In this document: positions 47,751-60,920 of the stretch, one piece after another
Layout: every line of letters starts with the position of its first letter
Numbering within the stretch: the stretch's first letter is position 1
Assembly (NCBI RefSeq): GCF_003253435.1
Contig: NZ_QKUB01000002.1
Span: forward strand, 49,015 to 113,014
DNA from: Metamycoplasma auris
GTDB lineage: Bacteria; Bacillota_I; Bacilli_A; Mycoplasmatales; Metamycoplasmataceae
Direction: 5' to 3'
DNA length: 64,000 bases
Translations under genes and position numbers: made by a program
The notes under the pieces: generated by a model
The model's database searches: none
Seen by the model: the letters and a program-made list of their open reading frames with translations, nothing else
What the model was told of the DNA's origin: nothing

Positions 47751-48442
47751 TGGCTAAAAGAGTTACAAAAAATGCTAAGGTTCTAAAAACATTAGTTAAT
47801 AAAAAAGATGTTTACTCATTAGTTGATGCAATTAACTTAGCTAAAAAAGCATCATTTGCAAAATTTGATGAATCAATGGATATTGCAATCAAATTGAATC
47901 TAGATACAAGAAAATCTGACCAACAATTAAGAGGTGCAGTTGTTCTACCAAATGGAACTGGAAAAACTGTTAAGGTTTTAGTTGCAACAGATGAAGTTAG
48001 TGCACAAAAAGCAGCGCTAGAAGCAGGAGCTGATTTAATTTATTCAGCAGCAGAATTACCAGAAGTTCTAAATCAAGATAAATATGACTTTGATGTAATT
48101 GTTGCCGACCCTAAAATGATGTTAGTTTTAGGTAAATATGGAAAGAAACTTGGACCAAAAGGTTTAATGCCTAACCCAAAAACTGGAACAGTTACAACAA
48201 ACCCTGCTAAGGCAGTTGAAGAACTTAAAAAAGGTAAGGCTAATTACCGTGCAGATAAGGGTGGAATTATTCATGCTTCAATTGGTAAGAAATCAATGAG
48301 TACTGAAGCATTAGCTCAAAACGCGGAAACATTAATTCACACCATTAAAAGATTAAAACCACAAACAGTTAAGGGTACATATGTACTAAACATTGTTGTC
48401 TCAACATCAATGGGAGCTGCAGTTAAAGTTAAAATTGATTAA
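47750..48442 (+). CDS. rplA: 50S ribosomal protein L1
   Basis: 230 residues, full length. Conserved blocks: DESMDIAIKLNLDTRKSDQQ, RGAVVLPNGTGKTVKVLV, GKYGKKLGPKGLMPNPKTGTV and GIIHASIGKKSM. L1 forms the ribosome stalk and often represses its own operon. Coupled to rplK and followed by a terminator. Confidence 0.98.
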   Translation: MAKRVTKNAKVLKTLVNKKDVYSLVDAINLAKKASFAKFDESMDIAIKLNLDTRKSDQQLRGAVVLPNGTGKTVKVLVATDEVSAQKAALEAGADLIYSAAELPEVLNQDKYDFDVIVADPKMMLVLGKYGKKLGPKGLMPNPKTGTVTTNPAKAVEELKKGKANYRADKGGIIHASIGKKSMSTEALAQNAETLIHTIKRLKPQTVKGTYVLNIVVSTSMGAAVKVKID

Positions 48443-48446
48443 TTAA

Positions 48447-48490
48447 AATAAAAAATGGGCTCATTTATTGATTCCATTTTTTATTTTTTT
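48447..48490 (+). terminator. Terminator of rplK-rplA
   Basis: ATAAAAAATGG and CCATTTTTTAT pair perfectly across a 15-base loop, followed by a T run. Confidence 0.8.
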
Positions 48491-48691
48491 TAAAAACTAA
48501 GTTTATATTATTGAGATATTTTTTTGCCTATTTTTATATAAAAAGATTCATCTAAAAAATAAATACTTAAGATAAAAAAATACTAAAAATGTAATTAAAA
48601 ATTAACTATTTTTTAATCATTAAACAATAGGATATAATTTATAAATAGTTATAAAGCATGCAATTACTTTTTATTTAAACGATTAACTTAA

Positions 48692-50083
<1,392 letters not shown>

Positions 50084-50140
50084 TCTTCTTAAATTAAATA
50101 TAGCAAATCATTTAGATTTATAAGACTAATTTTATAATCT

Positions 50141-50194
50141 TAAATAAGTGTTTAATCATTAGAATTCTTATAATGTTAGACACTTATTTTTATA
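50141..50194 (+). terminator. Terminator of eno
   Basis: AAATAAGTGT (50142-50151) and ACACTTATTT (50180-50189) form a stem that extends through TAATCATTA/TAATGTTA with mismatches, followed by TTATAATTTTG. Confidence 0.75.
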
Positions 50195-50348
50195 ATTTTG
50201 TTTTTCTTATTTTATATGCTTTTTAATTTGCTTTTCATTTTCTTTATTTTGTTTAAATTTTCATTAAATTAATGCTTAAAATTCATTGCAAAAATATTGT
50301 AGTGATTTGGTATTTATCCTTTAAATATCTTGTAAAATTGTAATAATT

Positions 50349-51056
50349 ATGAACAATATATTAGAAGAAGAATTTAATACTTTTATTGATGAAATTTCTC
50401 AAATAAGAAAAGAAGACCCTCTAAAAGCAATTTATTTATTAGATGAAGCAAAAAAACAATTTCCTATTTCTGCAATGCAAAATGAAATTGAATCTTTTAG
50501 AAATATAATCCTAAGTCAGATTAAGAGAACTAATCTTAAAACTAACACTTCATTGGAGACTATTAAGTTAATTAATTCATTGAAAAATAAAAAAATGGAC
50601 TATGTTTTTATGCTTAATTACAATGAGTTAAAGAATCGTGATATTAGTAATTACTTATCTGAATTTCAATACTTCTTTGAAGGTGATGGTTTTGATAACA
50701 GTGGTTTTCAGACACTAATTTATGACTTATTACAATCCAAGAATGTTAACTATGATTATCAGATTAAGAATGATATCATTAATCCTTCAAAGGATGGTTC
50801 CTTTTTAAAGAATGAAGCAATTGCTAAATTAGAAAAAGAGATTATTGAACTCTTTAAATCAGATATATCTAAGACCAAAATTGCAAGACAGGTTTTTGGT
50901 GCATATTTATTTCAAAATTGAGTCAATATTTTAAAGAATCGAACCCAAAATGATTACGAGATTATTAGCAATGTAACTAAGGTTTTATTCAATGAAAAAG
51001 ATGCTTCTGAACTTAATGAATCAGAGCAAACCTTATACAAATTATTAGCTAAATAA
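50349..51056 (+). CDS. DUF3196-family (TPR-like) protein
   Basis: A 235-residue helical protein, with UGA Trp near 50919. It starts MNNILEEEFNTFIDEISQIR, and DPLKAIYLLDEAKKQFP resembles a TPR-type helix pair. Placement directly upstream of tig matches the MG237/MPN330 family (DUF3196) of mycoplasmas, where the same neighbour order (MG237-MG238) is known. Function unknown; a role with nascent chains is only suggested by the neighbour. TAAAAT at 50333-50338 lies ten bases before the ATG, so the transcript may be nearly leaderless. Confidence 0.75.
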
Positions 51057-51100
51057 ATGCTATAATATTTACATATTTTTTATTCAAGGAGAAGAAAAAA

Positions 51101-52543
51101 ATGTCTAAGAAATTCAACAGTGATAAGACTGAATTAATAATTGACTATACATTAGAAGGGACTGAGTGAGAAGCAGCCCTAGATAAGACAAAAAAGAAAC
51201 TTGCAAATGAAGTTACAGTTCCTGGTTTTAGAAAAGGTAAAGCACCATTATTTGAAGCTCTAAAACACATTAGTTTAATGAAGATCTTTGATAAAACTAT
51301 TTCTGATAACATTGACAAAATTTATAAAGATCACATTATCACTCAAATTGATGAAAAAGATATTTTGGCTGATAATTTTAGACCTAAATTCGATGTAACC
51401 GATTTAAATTTAGAAAAGGCTGTATTTGAATTTGTTTTTCCTTTATTTCCAACAATTAAACTAGGCGATTACAAACATCTTAAAACTAAGTTAGATAGTT
51501 TAGAACTAAGTGATCAAGAAATAGAAGAACAAAAAAGAAAAACACTTGAAAACTATGTTGTGATGTTAGACTCAGAAGAACCAATCAAACTAAATGATAG
51601 TGTTAACTTTGATTTTGTAGGATTTGTTGATGGCGAAAAATTTGATGGTGGTGAGGCAGAAAAATTTGATTTAGTTATTGGTTCAAATCAATTCATTCCT
51701 GGTTTTGAAGAACAAATGATAGGTCTTAAAAAAGGTGAAACAAAAGACCTAAATCTAAAATTCCCAGAAAATTACCATGCTAAAAATCTAGCTGGCAAAG
51801 ATGTAATTTTTAAAGTAACAATTCACACAATTAAGAGTCCAAACTACCCAGAAGTTAATGAACAATTTTTAAAAGAAGTAAAAGTTAATCCTCTAGTTAA
51901 TGATCTTGAAAGTTTTAATGAGTATATTAAGAATAATGCTCTAAAGGAAAAACTTAACGCGAATAGTCAAAAATTTATCAATGATGCAATTAACGAAGTT
52001 ATTGAACAATCAGAAGTAAAAATGTCAGACATAATCATCAACGAAACAGCTCAATCGTACTACCAAGGTTTTATTGCACAAATTAAAAAACAAGGTATAA
52101 CTGAAAAAGACTACATTGAATTTGCAAAAACATCAAAAGATGAAATTTTAGACTTATACAAAGACGAAGCTAAAAAGAATCTAATCAAGTCATATGTATA
52201 CGGAAAAATTGTCGATGAAGAAAAATTACATGCATCAAGTGATGAATACGAAGCAAGAATAACAAATCTATCAGAACTTTATGGTTTAAAACCAGAACAA
52301 ATTAAATCATTTGTTACATTTGAGGCTTTTGAGCAAGAACAATTAGCAGCTAAAATCTTTGCTAAATTAGCTGAAATTAATGACCCTGAAGCTTTAGTTA
52401 AATATGATGAAGCAAAACAATTAACTTCTGACTATGATAATAAGATCCAAAGTGCTTTAGTTGCACAAGTAAAATCAATGTCACAAGAAAAATCTAAAGA
52501 AGAAGAAAACAAAGAACAACCCTTAGAAGAAGTTAAAGAATAA
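51101..52543 (+). CDS. tig: Trigger factor
   Basis: Ribosome-associated chaperone and peptidyl-prolyl isomerase of 480 residues. The ribosome-binding loop is seen as PGFRKGKAP near residue 45; the PPIase domain includes DSVNFDFVGFVDGEKFDGGEAEKFDLVIGSNQFIPGFEEQMIGLKKGE-type sequence across residues 160-220; the helical C-terminal chaperone part follows and ends in an acidic tail. Start at 51101 with AAGGAGAA; a TATAAT lies near 51059. UGA Trp near 51168. Confidence 0.96.
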
Positions 52544-52565
52544 AATAAAACTAATTAAAAACTTG

Positions 52566-52625
52566 AATAAAAAAAATAGACTTTCTAGTTGCTTATAAGA
52601 AAGTCTATTTTTTTTTTTTTTTTTT
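52566..52625. terminator. Bidirectional terminator between tig and the - strand cluster
   Basis: AAAATAGACTTTCT and AGAAAGTCTATTTT flank a loop of about 11 bases, followed by an 18-T run (52608-52625); on the other strand the left flank also gives a T run. It ends both tig and the ATPase-like cluster. Confidence 0.88.
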
Positions 52626-54687
52626 ATAAAACAATCATAAGAATTGCAATAATTAGGATTCCTAGGATTAGGCAAGCTGATACAACTGAGATCTTCGTGG
52701 CACTAAGAAGTTTAATTTTATTTTTCTTAACTAATAGAAAAATACTTAAGGATAATAATAAAATTCCTGAAAGACCTAATAATGCATATCCAAATTTCTT
52801 TAAACTAAGTTTACTATCATTGTTACTTAACTTAATTTTTTCAGTCATATTCGCATAAGCATCATTAAAGTTATTTTTTATTTCATCTGTGCTTAGGGGT
52901 TTATTATCAACTAAAGTTGCTAAAATCTTCAATTGATTCATAATATCTTTAATTCCATTTAGATATGTATCATATCATACTGAAAGATTTATTATTCTTT
53001 GTGTACTCATTGCAATCAATTGCGAAACTTTTTTATTTAAAAGTTCATAGTATTGATTCAAATAACCTAAATTAAATTTGTGATCATTAAAGTTTTTAGA
53101 AATAATTTCCTTATTTAATCTAATAATTTCTTTAAATCTTAGAAGTGCATCCTTTAATGAATATGGAATTGCACTAAAATATCATTCATTATTAATTTGT
53201 GATGAATATAAGGATGATAGCATTAGATATTTTGCATTGTTTAGATCTTTAATAATTGAATTTAGATTATTTGATTCTAAATAAGCATTCGAAGCTGAGA
53301 TTAATATTTTATTTGTTTCTTTTAGATAATCAGTTTTATTGGTAATTTGAACACCAGCTCCAACCATTCTAAATAACGAATCTCGTAAATTATTATTTCT
53401 TATCTCTAAATAATTAATTTTGTCATCAATTCCTAAGGCACTATAAATTTGACTAAACACCTTTTTATTTGATTCAATAATTTCTCTATAGGCAGAATTA
53501 ATTGCTTTTTGTTCATTGGATGTGTTTATTTTAATTCTTCTTATATAACTTCGAGCGCCCTTATTATCAACACGATCGGTGATATTAATTGTTGCTCTTA
53601 GATGTTCAGATCCTTCTGATTCAAGAGAACTAACTGTGTATTCATATCTTGTATTGATCGGATTATCAAAGAAGAATATTTTGCTTTTATTTTCTCCTGC
53701 AGATTCAAATGAACTCTTTAATGAAGATGCATCATTTGATACATATTCAGGTGCTACTCATGGAGATAATAATGGAAGTGTTCTAATTTGTTCATCAAGA
53801 CTAATTGTTTCAGATGGTTTGTCCCCAGGAACTAAATCTGGTTTAGCTATTGGATCATTATTATTGTTTTCTTTTTCATTTTCATCAGTCTCAAAATTTT
53901 CGTTTTGTTTTAAATCAAATTTGATAAATTTAGGATTTAGTTTTGCAATAATATACTCATCTCATGAATTAAATCCATTTGGATTACTAAATTCAAATTG
54001 ATTTTTATTCTTAAATTCCAGTTTAAAATCTTTTCCAATTTGAGGAATATTTTTATCATCATATAGCATTGATTTTAATTCATTATTCAATGCTCCTAAA
54101 TAATTATCAATTGCCTTTTCAAGACGATCTTTTTTAATCCCATTTACTTCATCTTTATTTTTACTTACTTCAGCCTTATCATTGAATTGCTTTTTATAAT
54201 CAGTATCATCTTCTTTACCAATCTTAATTGCATTAAATTCTTCGTTATCAAATTTAACTTTTGATACTTCATAATTTTTATTCTTTGATAACACATATGG
54301 AAATACAATATTAAAGCCTTTATTATTTGAATGATTATTTTTGATATCATCCTTATTGTTTCCCAGGTATTGCAATATAGATTGAATATAAATTAGTTTA
54401 TTAATCTCAGAAACATTTTTTACAAAATCATCATTAATAAGTTTTTCTAATTTCTTTTTTTCATTATCAAAGTGACTGATTGTTTGATCAATGACTTTTT
54501 CAATTCCTTCTTCAATTTTTTTCTTACTTAATTCAGCAAATGTATCAAAATCACTAGCATTAGTTGGAGTTTCTTTTTCCTTATCCTCTCTTATTGTGTT
54601 TCTAGTTTCAATATGTTTGTAAGACACAAGAGGAAGCGGTGCTAATGTAATCAATGTAAGTGATAATAATGTATTTTTTAGTTTCAT
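52624..54687 (-). CDS. F1-like X0 ATPase-associated protein, MSC_0620-like
   Basis: A 687-residue protein with an N-terminal signal-like helix (MKLKNTLLSLTLITLAPLPL, no lipobox Cys), a long charged outside region and two helices at the C terminus (ALLGLSGILLLSLSIFLL and VVSACLILGILIIAILM). UGA Trp codons join three ORFs. It is last of five genes whose order and types match the mycoplasma F1-like X0 ATPase cluster, where the MSC_0620 family gene normally precedes the alpha and beta subunit genes. Here a terminator follows instead. Assignment rests mainly on context. Confidence 0.65.
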
Positions 54688-54702
54688 AAATTTCTTCTTT
54701 TT

Positions 54703-55155
54703 TTATTTAACTAATCTAAATTTTTGTTCTAAATTAAGTAATGCTAATTTCTGTTTCAAGATTTTAAGTTCCATAAATTGATCTAAGTTTAAACCTAGAA
54801 TTTGAAGGGATTGATAGTATTCAATTTTTTTCAAAACTTCTTTGATTTCGTCTTTTTTGTCAATTTTTTCTTTGGTTTGTTTGTAAATTACTTTTTTACT
54901 AAATGTATTAATTGTAATTCGATTATCTTTAATAACAATGTTTGGATTTAACAAGAATAAATAAAAGGTTTTATCTTCATCAAGATCATTAATTTTAATC
55001 ATAACATATTCATAGGCCATGATTGAATTTGAATCAATTAATATTCAATCATCATCTTCATCAACATTGATATATAACTTAGCTTTTTTAATTTCTAAAA
55101 CCTTGCTATCAATAAAATTAATTTTTATATTAAATGAACCTGACTTATTCTCCAT
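54703..55155 (-). CDS. F1-like ATPase epsilon subunit, MSC_0621-like
   Basis: A 150-residue protein. An N-terminal beta-rich part includes FLLNPNIVIKDNRITINTFS, similar in layout to the ATP synthase epsilon beta-sandwich, then a helical hairpin with KEVLKKIEYYQ and LKILKQKLALL. The start at 55155 is four bases before the stop codon of the gamma-like gene; UGA Trp near 55045. Size, fold pattern and place after a gamma-like gene support an epsilon-type role. Confidence 0.62.
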
Positions 55156-55158
55156 ATT

Positions 55159-56055
55159 TTATTCATCCTTAAAAACCTTCTCATTTGTTCTTGTTAAAAG
55201 TACGATTTCTTCGATTTCTTTTTCTCTTTTTTGTCTTATTATTTTCTTCTTTATCGATGCAATTTCATCTTCAATTTGATTAATAATTTTATTTGTTGTT
55301 ACTAAATCATTTTTTGCATTGTAGAATGAAGATTCAATCATTAATGAATAAATTGCATTTTCTAAAAAGATATCAATTTCTTTATCGATAAAATCTTCAA
55401 TATTTGGAAAAATCTTGAAGTTTTCAAAATTTTCAATAGTTTTATTTTTATTCTCTTCACTTACTAATTTGTTAACATCAAATTTTTCAATTGGAAGAAT
55501 TGTAAAGTATCCATCATAATTGCGATTTGTATTAAGCACAAAATTAACTTCATCGTAATTATTTTCTGCATGCAATACTTTAATTGTTTGTGAAATAATT
55601 CAAGGTAATCTTTTTGATTGTTTATCATTTTCCGAAAAGGCTTTGATGATATTGAAATCATTTTGCATGCAAAATGACTTTGCTCTTTCGCCAATAACAA
55701 TAAAGTCATCTCTTTTTTTGTTTATTAATTTTGTAATTGTTCTTTCATATCTTGAATATGAATCAGTTGAATATTTTTGATTTTCAGTCACATATATTCA
55801 AAGAATTGATTTTTGATTGAAGAATTTTTTTAATCTAATGGTAATTTTTGAACTATTAATTAATTTATTTTTGATTGCATAATGATTCTTTACTTCATTA
55901 ATTAAATCAATGTTTAAAAGCGCATTTGAAACATTGAATTTCAATCTTTTTGTAAGCTTCATTATGTCAATTAGAAGTATATTCTTTGAATTATTAACTT
56001 TCGTTAGAATATTTTCTAAATTGATTAGTTTTTCATTTAATTTTTTTAAGTGCAT
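55159..56055 (-). CDS. F1-like ATPase gamma subunit, MSC_0622-like
   Basis: A 298-residue protein, two long helical termini around a central alpha/beta domain as in F1 gamma. The C-terminal helix FLENAIYSLMIESSFYNAKND then IASIKKKIIRQKREKEIEEIV closely follows the gamma pattern (E-x-x-ARM...NA...RQ-x-x-IT-x-E-I-x-EIV). The N-terminal helix is MHLKKLNEKLINLENILTKV. Central DFIVIGERAKSFC resembles gamma's VIGSDRGLCG-type strand. UGA Trp codons join three ORFs. Good ribosome site AGGGTGATAAAAA. This is the strongest single link to F1-like ATPases. Confidence 0.75.
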
Positions 56056-56058
56056 TTT

Positions 56059-56562
56059 TTATCACCCTAAAATACTTTTTTTATCATAGAATAGTTCAAT
56101 GTCTTCATTTTTTTTAATTACTAGATCTTCAATTACTTCGACATAGAAATCATTATCTAACAAATAATTTATTTCTCTATTTAAATTCATAATCAAATTA
56201 GAATTAAAAAGAGTTGAATTGGAAGTTAAATTTAAAGATTCAAAATTCGTTGCCTCAGAATTTGCTATATATGGACATATATACAAATTATTAAATTTAT
56301 TTACAAGATTGAATGAAATAACAAAACGATCAAATACTAAATCATATTTTTTTGCAATTGCTTCTTTAATCTTATTTAAAAAGAATAAGACATCTTTATC
56401 GTTAGTTTTGAGATTGCTTTTTAGTAAGACTGTAAAAAATAATTTTTGAAATGAAATGAAATTAGTTTGATTTTGAATTTCGTTTCATACTAAACTAAGA
56501 GTCTTAATTTCTTTGTTTGCTTCCATTAATAATTTTTTTTCTAACTTATTTTTTTTATTCAT
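56059..56562 (-). CDS. F1-like ATPase-associated protein, MSC_0623-like
   Basis: A 167-residue soluble, charged protein beginning MNKKNKLEKKLLMEANKEIK and ending ...KKSILGW; both UGA codons (near 56490 and at 56062-56064) are Trp and the real stop is TAA at 56059-56061. No motif recognised. Its position between a multi-helix membrane protein and a gamma-like gene matches the MSC_0623 slot of the F1-like X0 cluster. It starts three bases after the membrane protein gene. Confidence 0.6.
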
Positions 56563-56565
56563 ACA

Positions 56566-58026
56566 CTAATTTCTTTCAAGATATTGACTATTTTCCTTTT
56601 TAGTGATTTTTGATAAACTAACAATTAAATTAATGGTTGTTGCAATATTAAATAAAAAGGCAAATGCGATTGTCGTTATAATAAAAATTTGCTCTAATGA
56701 TAAAGATGAATTAATTAAATAGAAACTTTGATTGCTATTAGCAAGCAAAATTGAATTAAGTCCACTAATTAGTAAGCTTAAGGTTATCAATACGATGATT
56801 GCTTCTAATAAAATTGAAACATAATATGCTTCATTAGCAATCTTTAATCGATAGATGACTAAAATAACTAAACTTGAGAATGTTGCGATTAAGATTGTGA
56901 TATTAAGATTAAATTTAATTTCGGTTAAAAAACTGATCGCAGCTACAATAATTCAAATTAAAAAGATACTAAAACCAAAAACAATATTATTAAATAGAAG
57001 TCCTTTTACCTTAAGTTTTTTTATAAAACTAACTAATAGATATCCAATTAATACTAATAAAATTAATCCGATTCCAATCAAATATAAATAGTCACTTAAG
57101 TTCTTAGATACCTTAAATAACTCAATTTCACTCTTATAAAATAAAGTTCTTATAAATCAAATTAAAGTAATGAAACTCAATGATATAAATAACAATATTT
57201 TTTCTTTAATTACGTTGATTTTTCCTTGCTTTGAAATAACTAAAATAATATTTTCAATGTTAATAAGGAATATCAAAACAACAATGATAACAATAAATAA
57301 AATCATTAAAAATAAATTTTTAATACTTCTTTGAGAAAAAAGTTCAACAAAGAAATTATGAATCTTATTATTGTTTAAAAAATCATTTCTTTCAAGGGCA
57401 TTCTTTGAAAAGATTCAAGCACTTAGAATAGCAATAAAACTTATAACTAAAATTGTTCTTGAAATGATTGAAATTATCATTGAAATCTTATTCTTATAAT
57501 TGACTGGATCAGTTTTCTTTTTAAGATTAAATTTATAGATTAAATATGCAATATCAACTGCAAGAAGTGGAACTGAAATCAATGATAAATAGTAATAATC
57601 AACAATATTTTTCTTAAAAAATGTAAATAATAAAACTAAAGATGTTAGTGAAAAAAGCAAATAAATAACAAATCAAACAATATATTTTCTAGTTGCTTCT
57701 CTTTGATTAATTAGATTAGAAAAATTGGCAATAAATGTATATAAGAAAATACCAAGCAACAAGAATATCCGAAATAAAGCTATGTAATTTATCCTCTCAA
57801 ATGCAGGATTTGAAAAATCAAGAAATCAATTAATGCTTTTACTATCAACTAGTTTATTTGAAAAAAGTGTTAATGGTGCAAAGAATAAAATCAATCCTGA
57901 AAAAACTACTAGAAAACTAATTAATGTAATTTTTAAAACTAAAAGAAGGTTATTTCTTTTTTTATTATTAAGCATCGATTCGAAATCATCATAGACTTTT
58001 TTATTATTAATACTATTAGCTTGCAT
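56566..58026 (-). CDS. F1-like ATPase-associated membrane protein, MSC_0624-like
   Basis: A 486-residue polytopic protein with about twelve hydrophobic helices, so many UGA Trp codons that it appears as fragments otherwise. The start at 58026 is chosen because an AAAGGAG site sits just upstream; a further ATG at 58047 overlaps that site. It is the first gene of the five-gene cluster and fits the MSC_0624 membrane component (the X0 part) of F1-like ATPases. No lipid or ion-binding motif is obvious. Confidence 0.65.
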
Positions 58027-58172
58027 AATATAGTTTTCTCCTTTCATTGTTAGACTATTTTAATTATTTAATACATAATACATATTTATAAGTTTTCTAT
58101 ATATACAAACTATCATTAGTAATAATTAAAAATTCTATATTTCTATAGATTCAAATAACAAATCAATAAGTA

Positions 58173-59054
58173 TTATCATTTCTTTGCAAATAAAGTTATT
58201 TTATCTTTAATCCCTTTATCTACATTTGCAATAGTTACACAAACTGCTCCAATGCCAGTATGAATTGAAATATCAACTGGTAATTTAATTGAATATATTG
58301 GTAGTTTATTTTCTGTAATCACTTTAAATTTTGAGATTAAACTTTCAATTAAATCTGAATCAGCATGAACTACAAAAAGAATCTTATCTTCAAGATTTTC
58401 TTTGTTTTCTTCATACATTTCAGAAACAGTTTTTTCAAGTGATTTTGTGAATACTCTTCCAATACCTTCTTTCTCTAAAATCCCAAAATCATATTTGATT
58501 AGTGGAACAATTCTTAGAAGTTTAGCAATTACTGCAGCAGATTTGGAAAGTCTTCCACCTTTAACTAAAGCATCGTTGAATTGAGGAATTAGAATTAATC
58601 TTTCATTGTTAACTTCAAAATGTTTGATTGCTTCATCGAAAGGGATTCCGTTATTAATTTTATTTTCAAAAATTAATAAATCTCTTACTATCAAATAAGA
58701 AACTCTTTTAGAATCAACGACATAAACTTTTTTATTATCTTTAAATTGATTCATTAAAAAGGAAGTTTGTGATGATAGGTGTTTTGAAATTGGATAGATC
58801 AATACCAAATCATATTCATTTATATACTTAGATACTTCTAACTCTGATAAAGCTGGCGATGAGGCAGAAGTAGTAGCATCAACTTTTTTATTGTCTTCCC
58901 ATATTTTTTTATAATCTTCGATAAAGAATTCTCTTCCAATTTGAAATCTTTTTCCATCAATTTCACATTGTAATGGAATAAAGCCTCATCCTAGTTCATT
59001 AGCTTGACTTTCACTAAGTCCAGATGATGAGTCTACAATTATTTTTATCTTCAT
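58173..59054 (-). CDS. DegV family fatty-acid-binding protein
   Basis: A 293-residue DegV-fold protein; family members bind fatty acids and deliver them to fatty acid kinase for phospholipid synthesis. Family blocks: IIVDSSSGLSESQANELG at the N terminus, ATTSASSPA (the TSxPS fatty-acid site), VVDSKRVSY, KGGRLSKSAAVIAKLLRIVPLI, and HTGIGAVCV near the C terminus. UGA at 58176-58178 is Trp and the stop is TAA at 58173. Ribosome site AAGGAGAAATT. Standalone gene. Confidence 0.92.
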
Positions 59055-59149
59055 AATTTCTCCTTGAATAAAAAAATACAAAAGAATTATACATTTATTT
59101 AAATTTTCGTGCGTTTTATATTAATTTAAGCTAAATTTAATGTTAAAAG

Positions 59150-60394
59150 TTAAATTAAATCTTTATTAATTAAAATATAAAAATCTTTTTTTCCTTTTTT
59201 TAATAAAGCATATTTGAAGTTATATTTTTGAAATTCTATAACATAGTTTTCATCTTCAATTATTTTATTATCAATCGAAAATGATTTCTTGGTAATAAAT
59301 TCTCGAGACTCACGATTTGATGAAGTAATATTATTCTCCTTCAAAAGATCAATGAATTTCTTTTGTTTGGTTACTTCTATTGTCGTAATTGATTCTTTTA
59401 GCATCTCAATATCACTTAAAGTTAATTCCTTATTACTTTTTAAAAAAAGAATTTCAGTAATCTTTTTAGCTTGATTAAGTGATCGTTGTCCATGAATATC
59501 TTTTGTTATTTGTTCTGCTAGAGTTTTTTGGGCAAGTCTTTTATTCTTAGCTAAATTATGTTCTTCCATAATTTTGGCAATTTTACTTAGTGGTAAAAAT
59601 GTAAAAGCTTTTAAGTAATCTTCCACTTTGGCATCTGATTGATTAAGTAAAAATTGATATAGTGCATATGGACTAGTCATATCTTTACTTAATCAAAGCG
59701 ATCCTCCTCCAGTTGATTTTCCAAACTTTTTACCATTTTCATCTGTAATTAGGTTTATCGTAAGGGCAACTGCTTTAACTTCATCTCCATAGGCTTTTCG
59801 AATAAATTCAAGACCTGTAGTGATATTGCCTCATTGATCTGATCCACCTGCTTGAATTTGCACACCATATTTTTCAAACATGCATTTAAAGTCTCACCCT
59901 TGAATTAGTTGGTAACAAAGTTCTGTTACACTTAATCCATTTTGCAATCTAGTGGCAATGCTTTCTTTTTCAAGCAAATAATTAACATTGATTAATTTTC
60001 CAATTTGTGAAAAGAAATCGATCAATTTAATATCTTTATAAAATTCAAGATTATCAATCACTGTTAAACCAAATTTTTCTAATTGTTTTCTAATTTTTTG
60101 CTTATTTTGTCTTAGAGTTTTGATGTCTAAAAATTGTCTTTCAGAGCTTCTGAAACTAGGATCGCCAATCATTCCTGTAATCCCACCTAAAATTGCATAA
60201 ACTTTATAACCAGCAGCCTTGAAACGCAATAAAGTTGCAATTTGTAAATAGTTACCTAAATGAAGACTTTTTGCCGTTGGATCGAAACCAATATAAACTC
60301 CTGTTTCATTCTTTAAAGATAAAAATTTTTCAATATTTGATAGATTATTTAAAATATTTCTCTCTTTTAGTTCGTTAAGAAACTTTTGTGACAT
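59150..60394 (-). CDS. tyrS: Tyrosyl-tRNA synthetase
   Basis: 414 residues. Class I motifs LHLGN (HIGH equivalent) near residue 46 and KFGKS (KMSKS equivalent); tyrosine pocket GFDPTAKSLHLGNYL and QIQAGGSDQWGNITTG. The C-terminal S4-like RNA-binding domain is present. UGA Trp codons join two ORFs. Ribosome site AAAGGAG precedes the ATG on the minus strand. Confidence 0.97.
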
Positions 60395-60532
60395 AAATAA
60401 CTCCTTTAGAATAACAAAATAGATTTATTAAATTATATAAATAATTTAAGTATTTCAATTTAAATTGAAATATTGATAAATTTATATTTTTTAATATTGA
60501 ATATTAGACCTTTTTTTAAGATAGATATAAAA

Positions 60533-60560
60533 TAAAAAAGTTCGCTTTACGAACTTTAAA
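60533..60560 (-). terminator. Terminator of rpsP-trmD-rplS
   Basis: AAAGTTCG, loop TAAAG, CGAACTTT followed on the minus strand by a T run. Confidence 0.85.
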
Positions 60561-60566
60561 AAGAAA

Positions 60567-60920
60567 TTATTTTCTTTTAATTTCTTTCAATCTAGCACTC
60601 TTACCTTTTAATTCCCTCATATAGTAAAGTTTAGCTCTTCTAACTTTATTTCTTCTAATAACTTCAATACCTGAAATCAAAGGAGAATTAATCTTGAAAA
60701 TACGTTCAACACCTAGACCATATGAATCTTTTCTTACAGTAATTGATTTGTTAATACCTTCACCATAAGAAGCAATAACTAAACCTTCAAAAACTTGAAT
60801 TCTTTCCTTATCGCCTTCTTTAATTCTAACGTGAACTCTTACGTTATAACCTTCTCTAATTTCAGGAATGTCAGTTCTAATTTGTTCTCTTTCAACAAGT
60901 TCCAATAATTTACTTCTCAT
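60567..60920 (-). CDS. rplS: 50S ribosomal protein L19
   Basis: 117 residues, with the L19 blocks [39 protein letters not shown] and [19 protein letters not shown]. The start overlaps the end of trmD by 11 bases. Third gene of the rpsP-trmD-rplS operon, an order conserved across many bacteria. Confidence 0.98.
   Translation of the reverse strand: MRSKLLELVEREQIRTDIPEIREGYNVRVHVRIKEGDKERIQVFEGLVIASYGEGINKSITVRKDSYGLGVERIFKINSPLISGIEVIRRNKVRRAKLYYMRELKGKSARLKEIKRK

Noticed and set aside
52608..52625. T18 tract as a phase-variable promoter
   Set aside because: It directly follows a perfect terminator stem between two convergent genes, so it is a terminator tail.
52589..52858. Phe-rich + strand ORF after tig
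   Set aside because: It begins in the terminator T run and is antisense to the C-terminal membrane helices of the MSC_0620-like gene.
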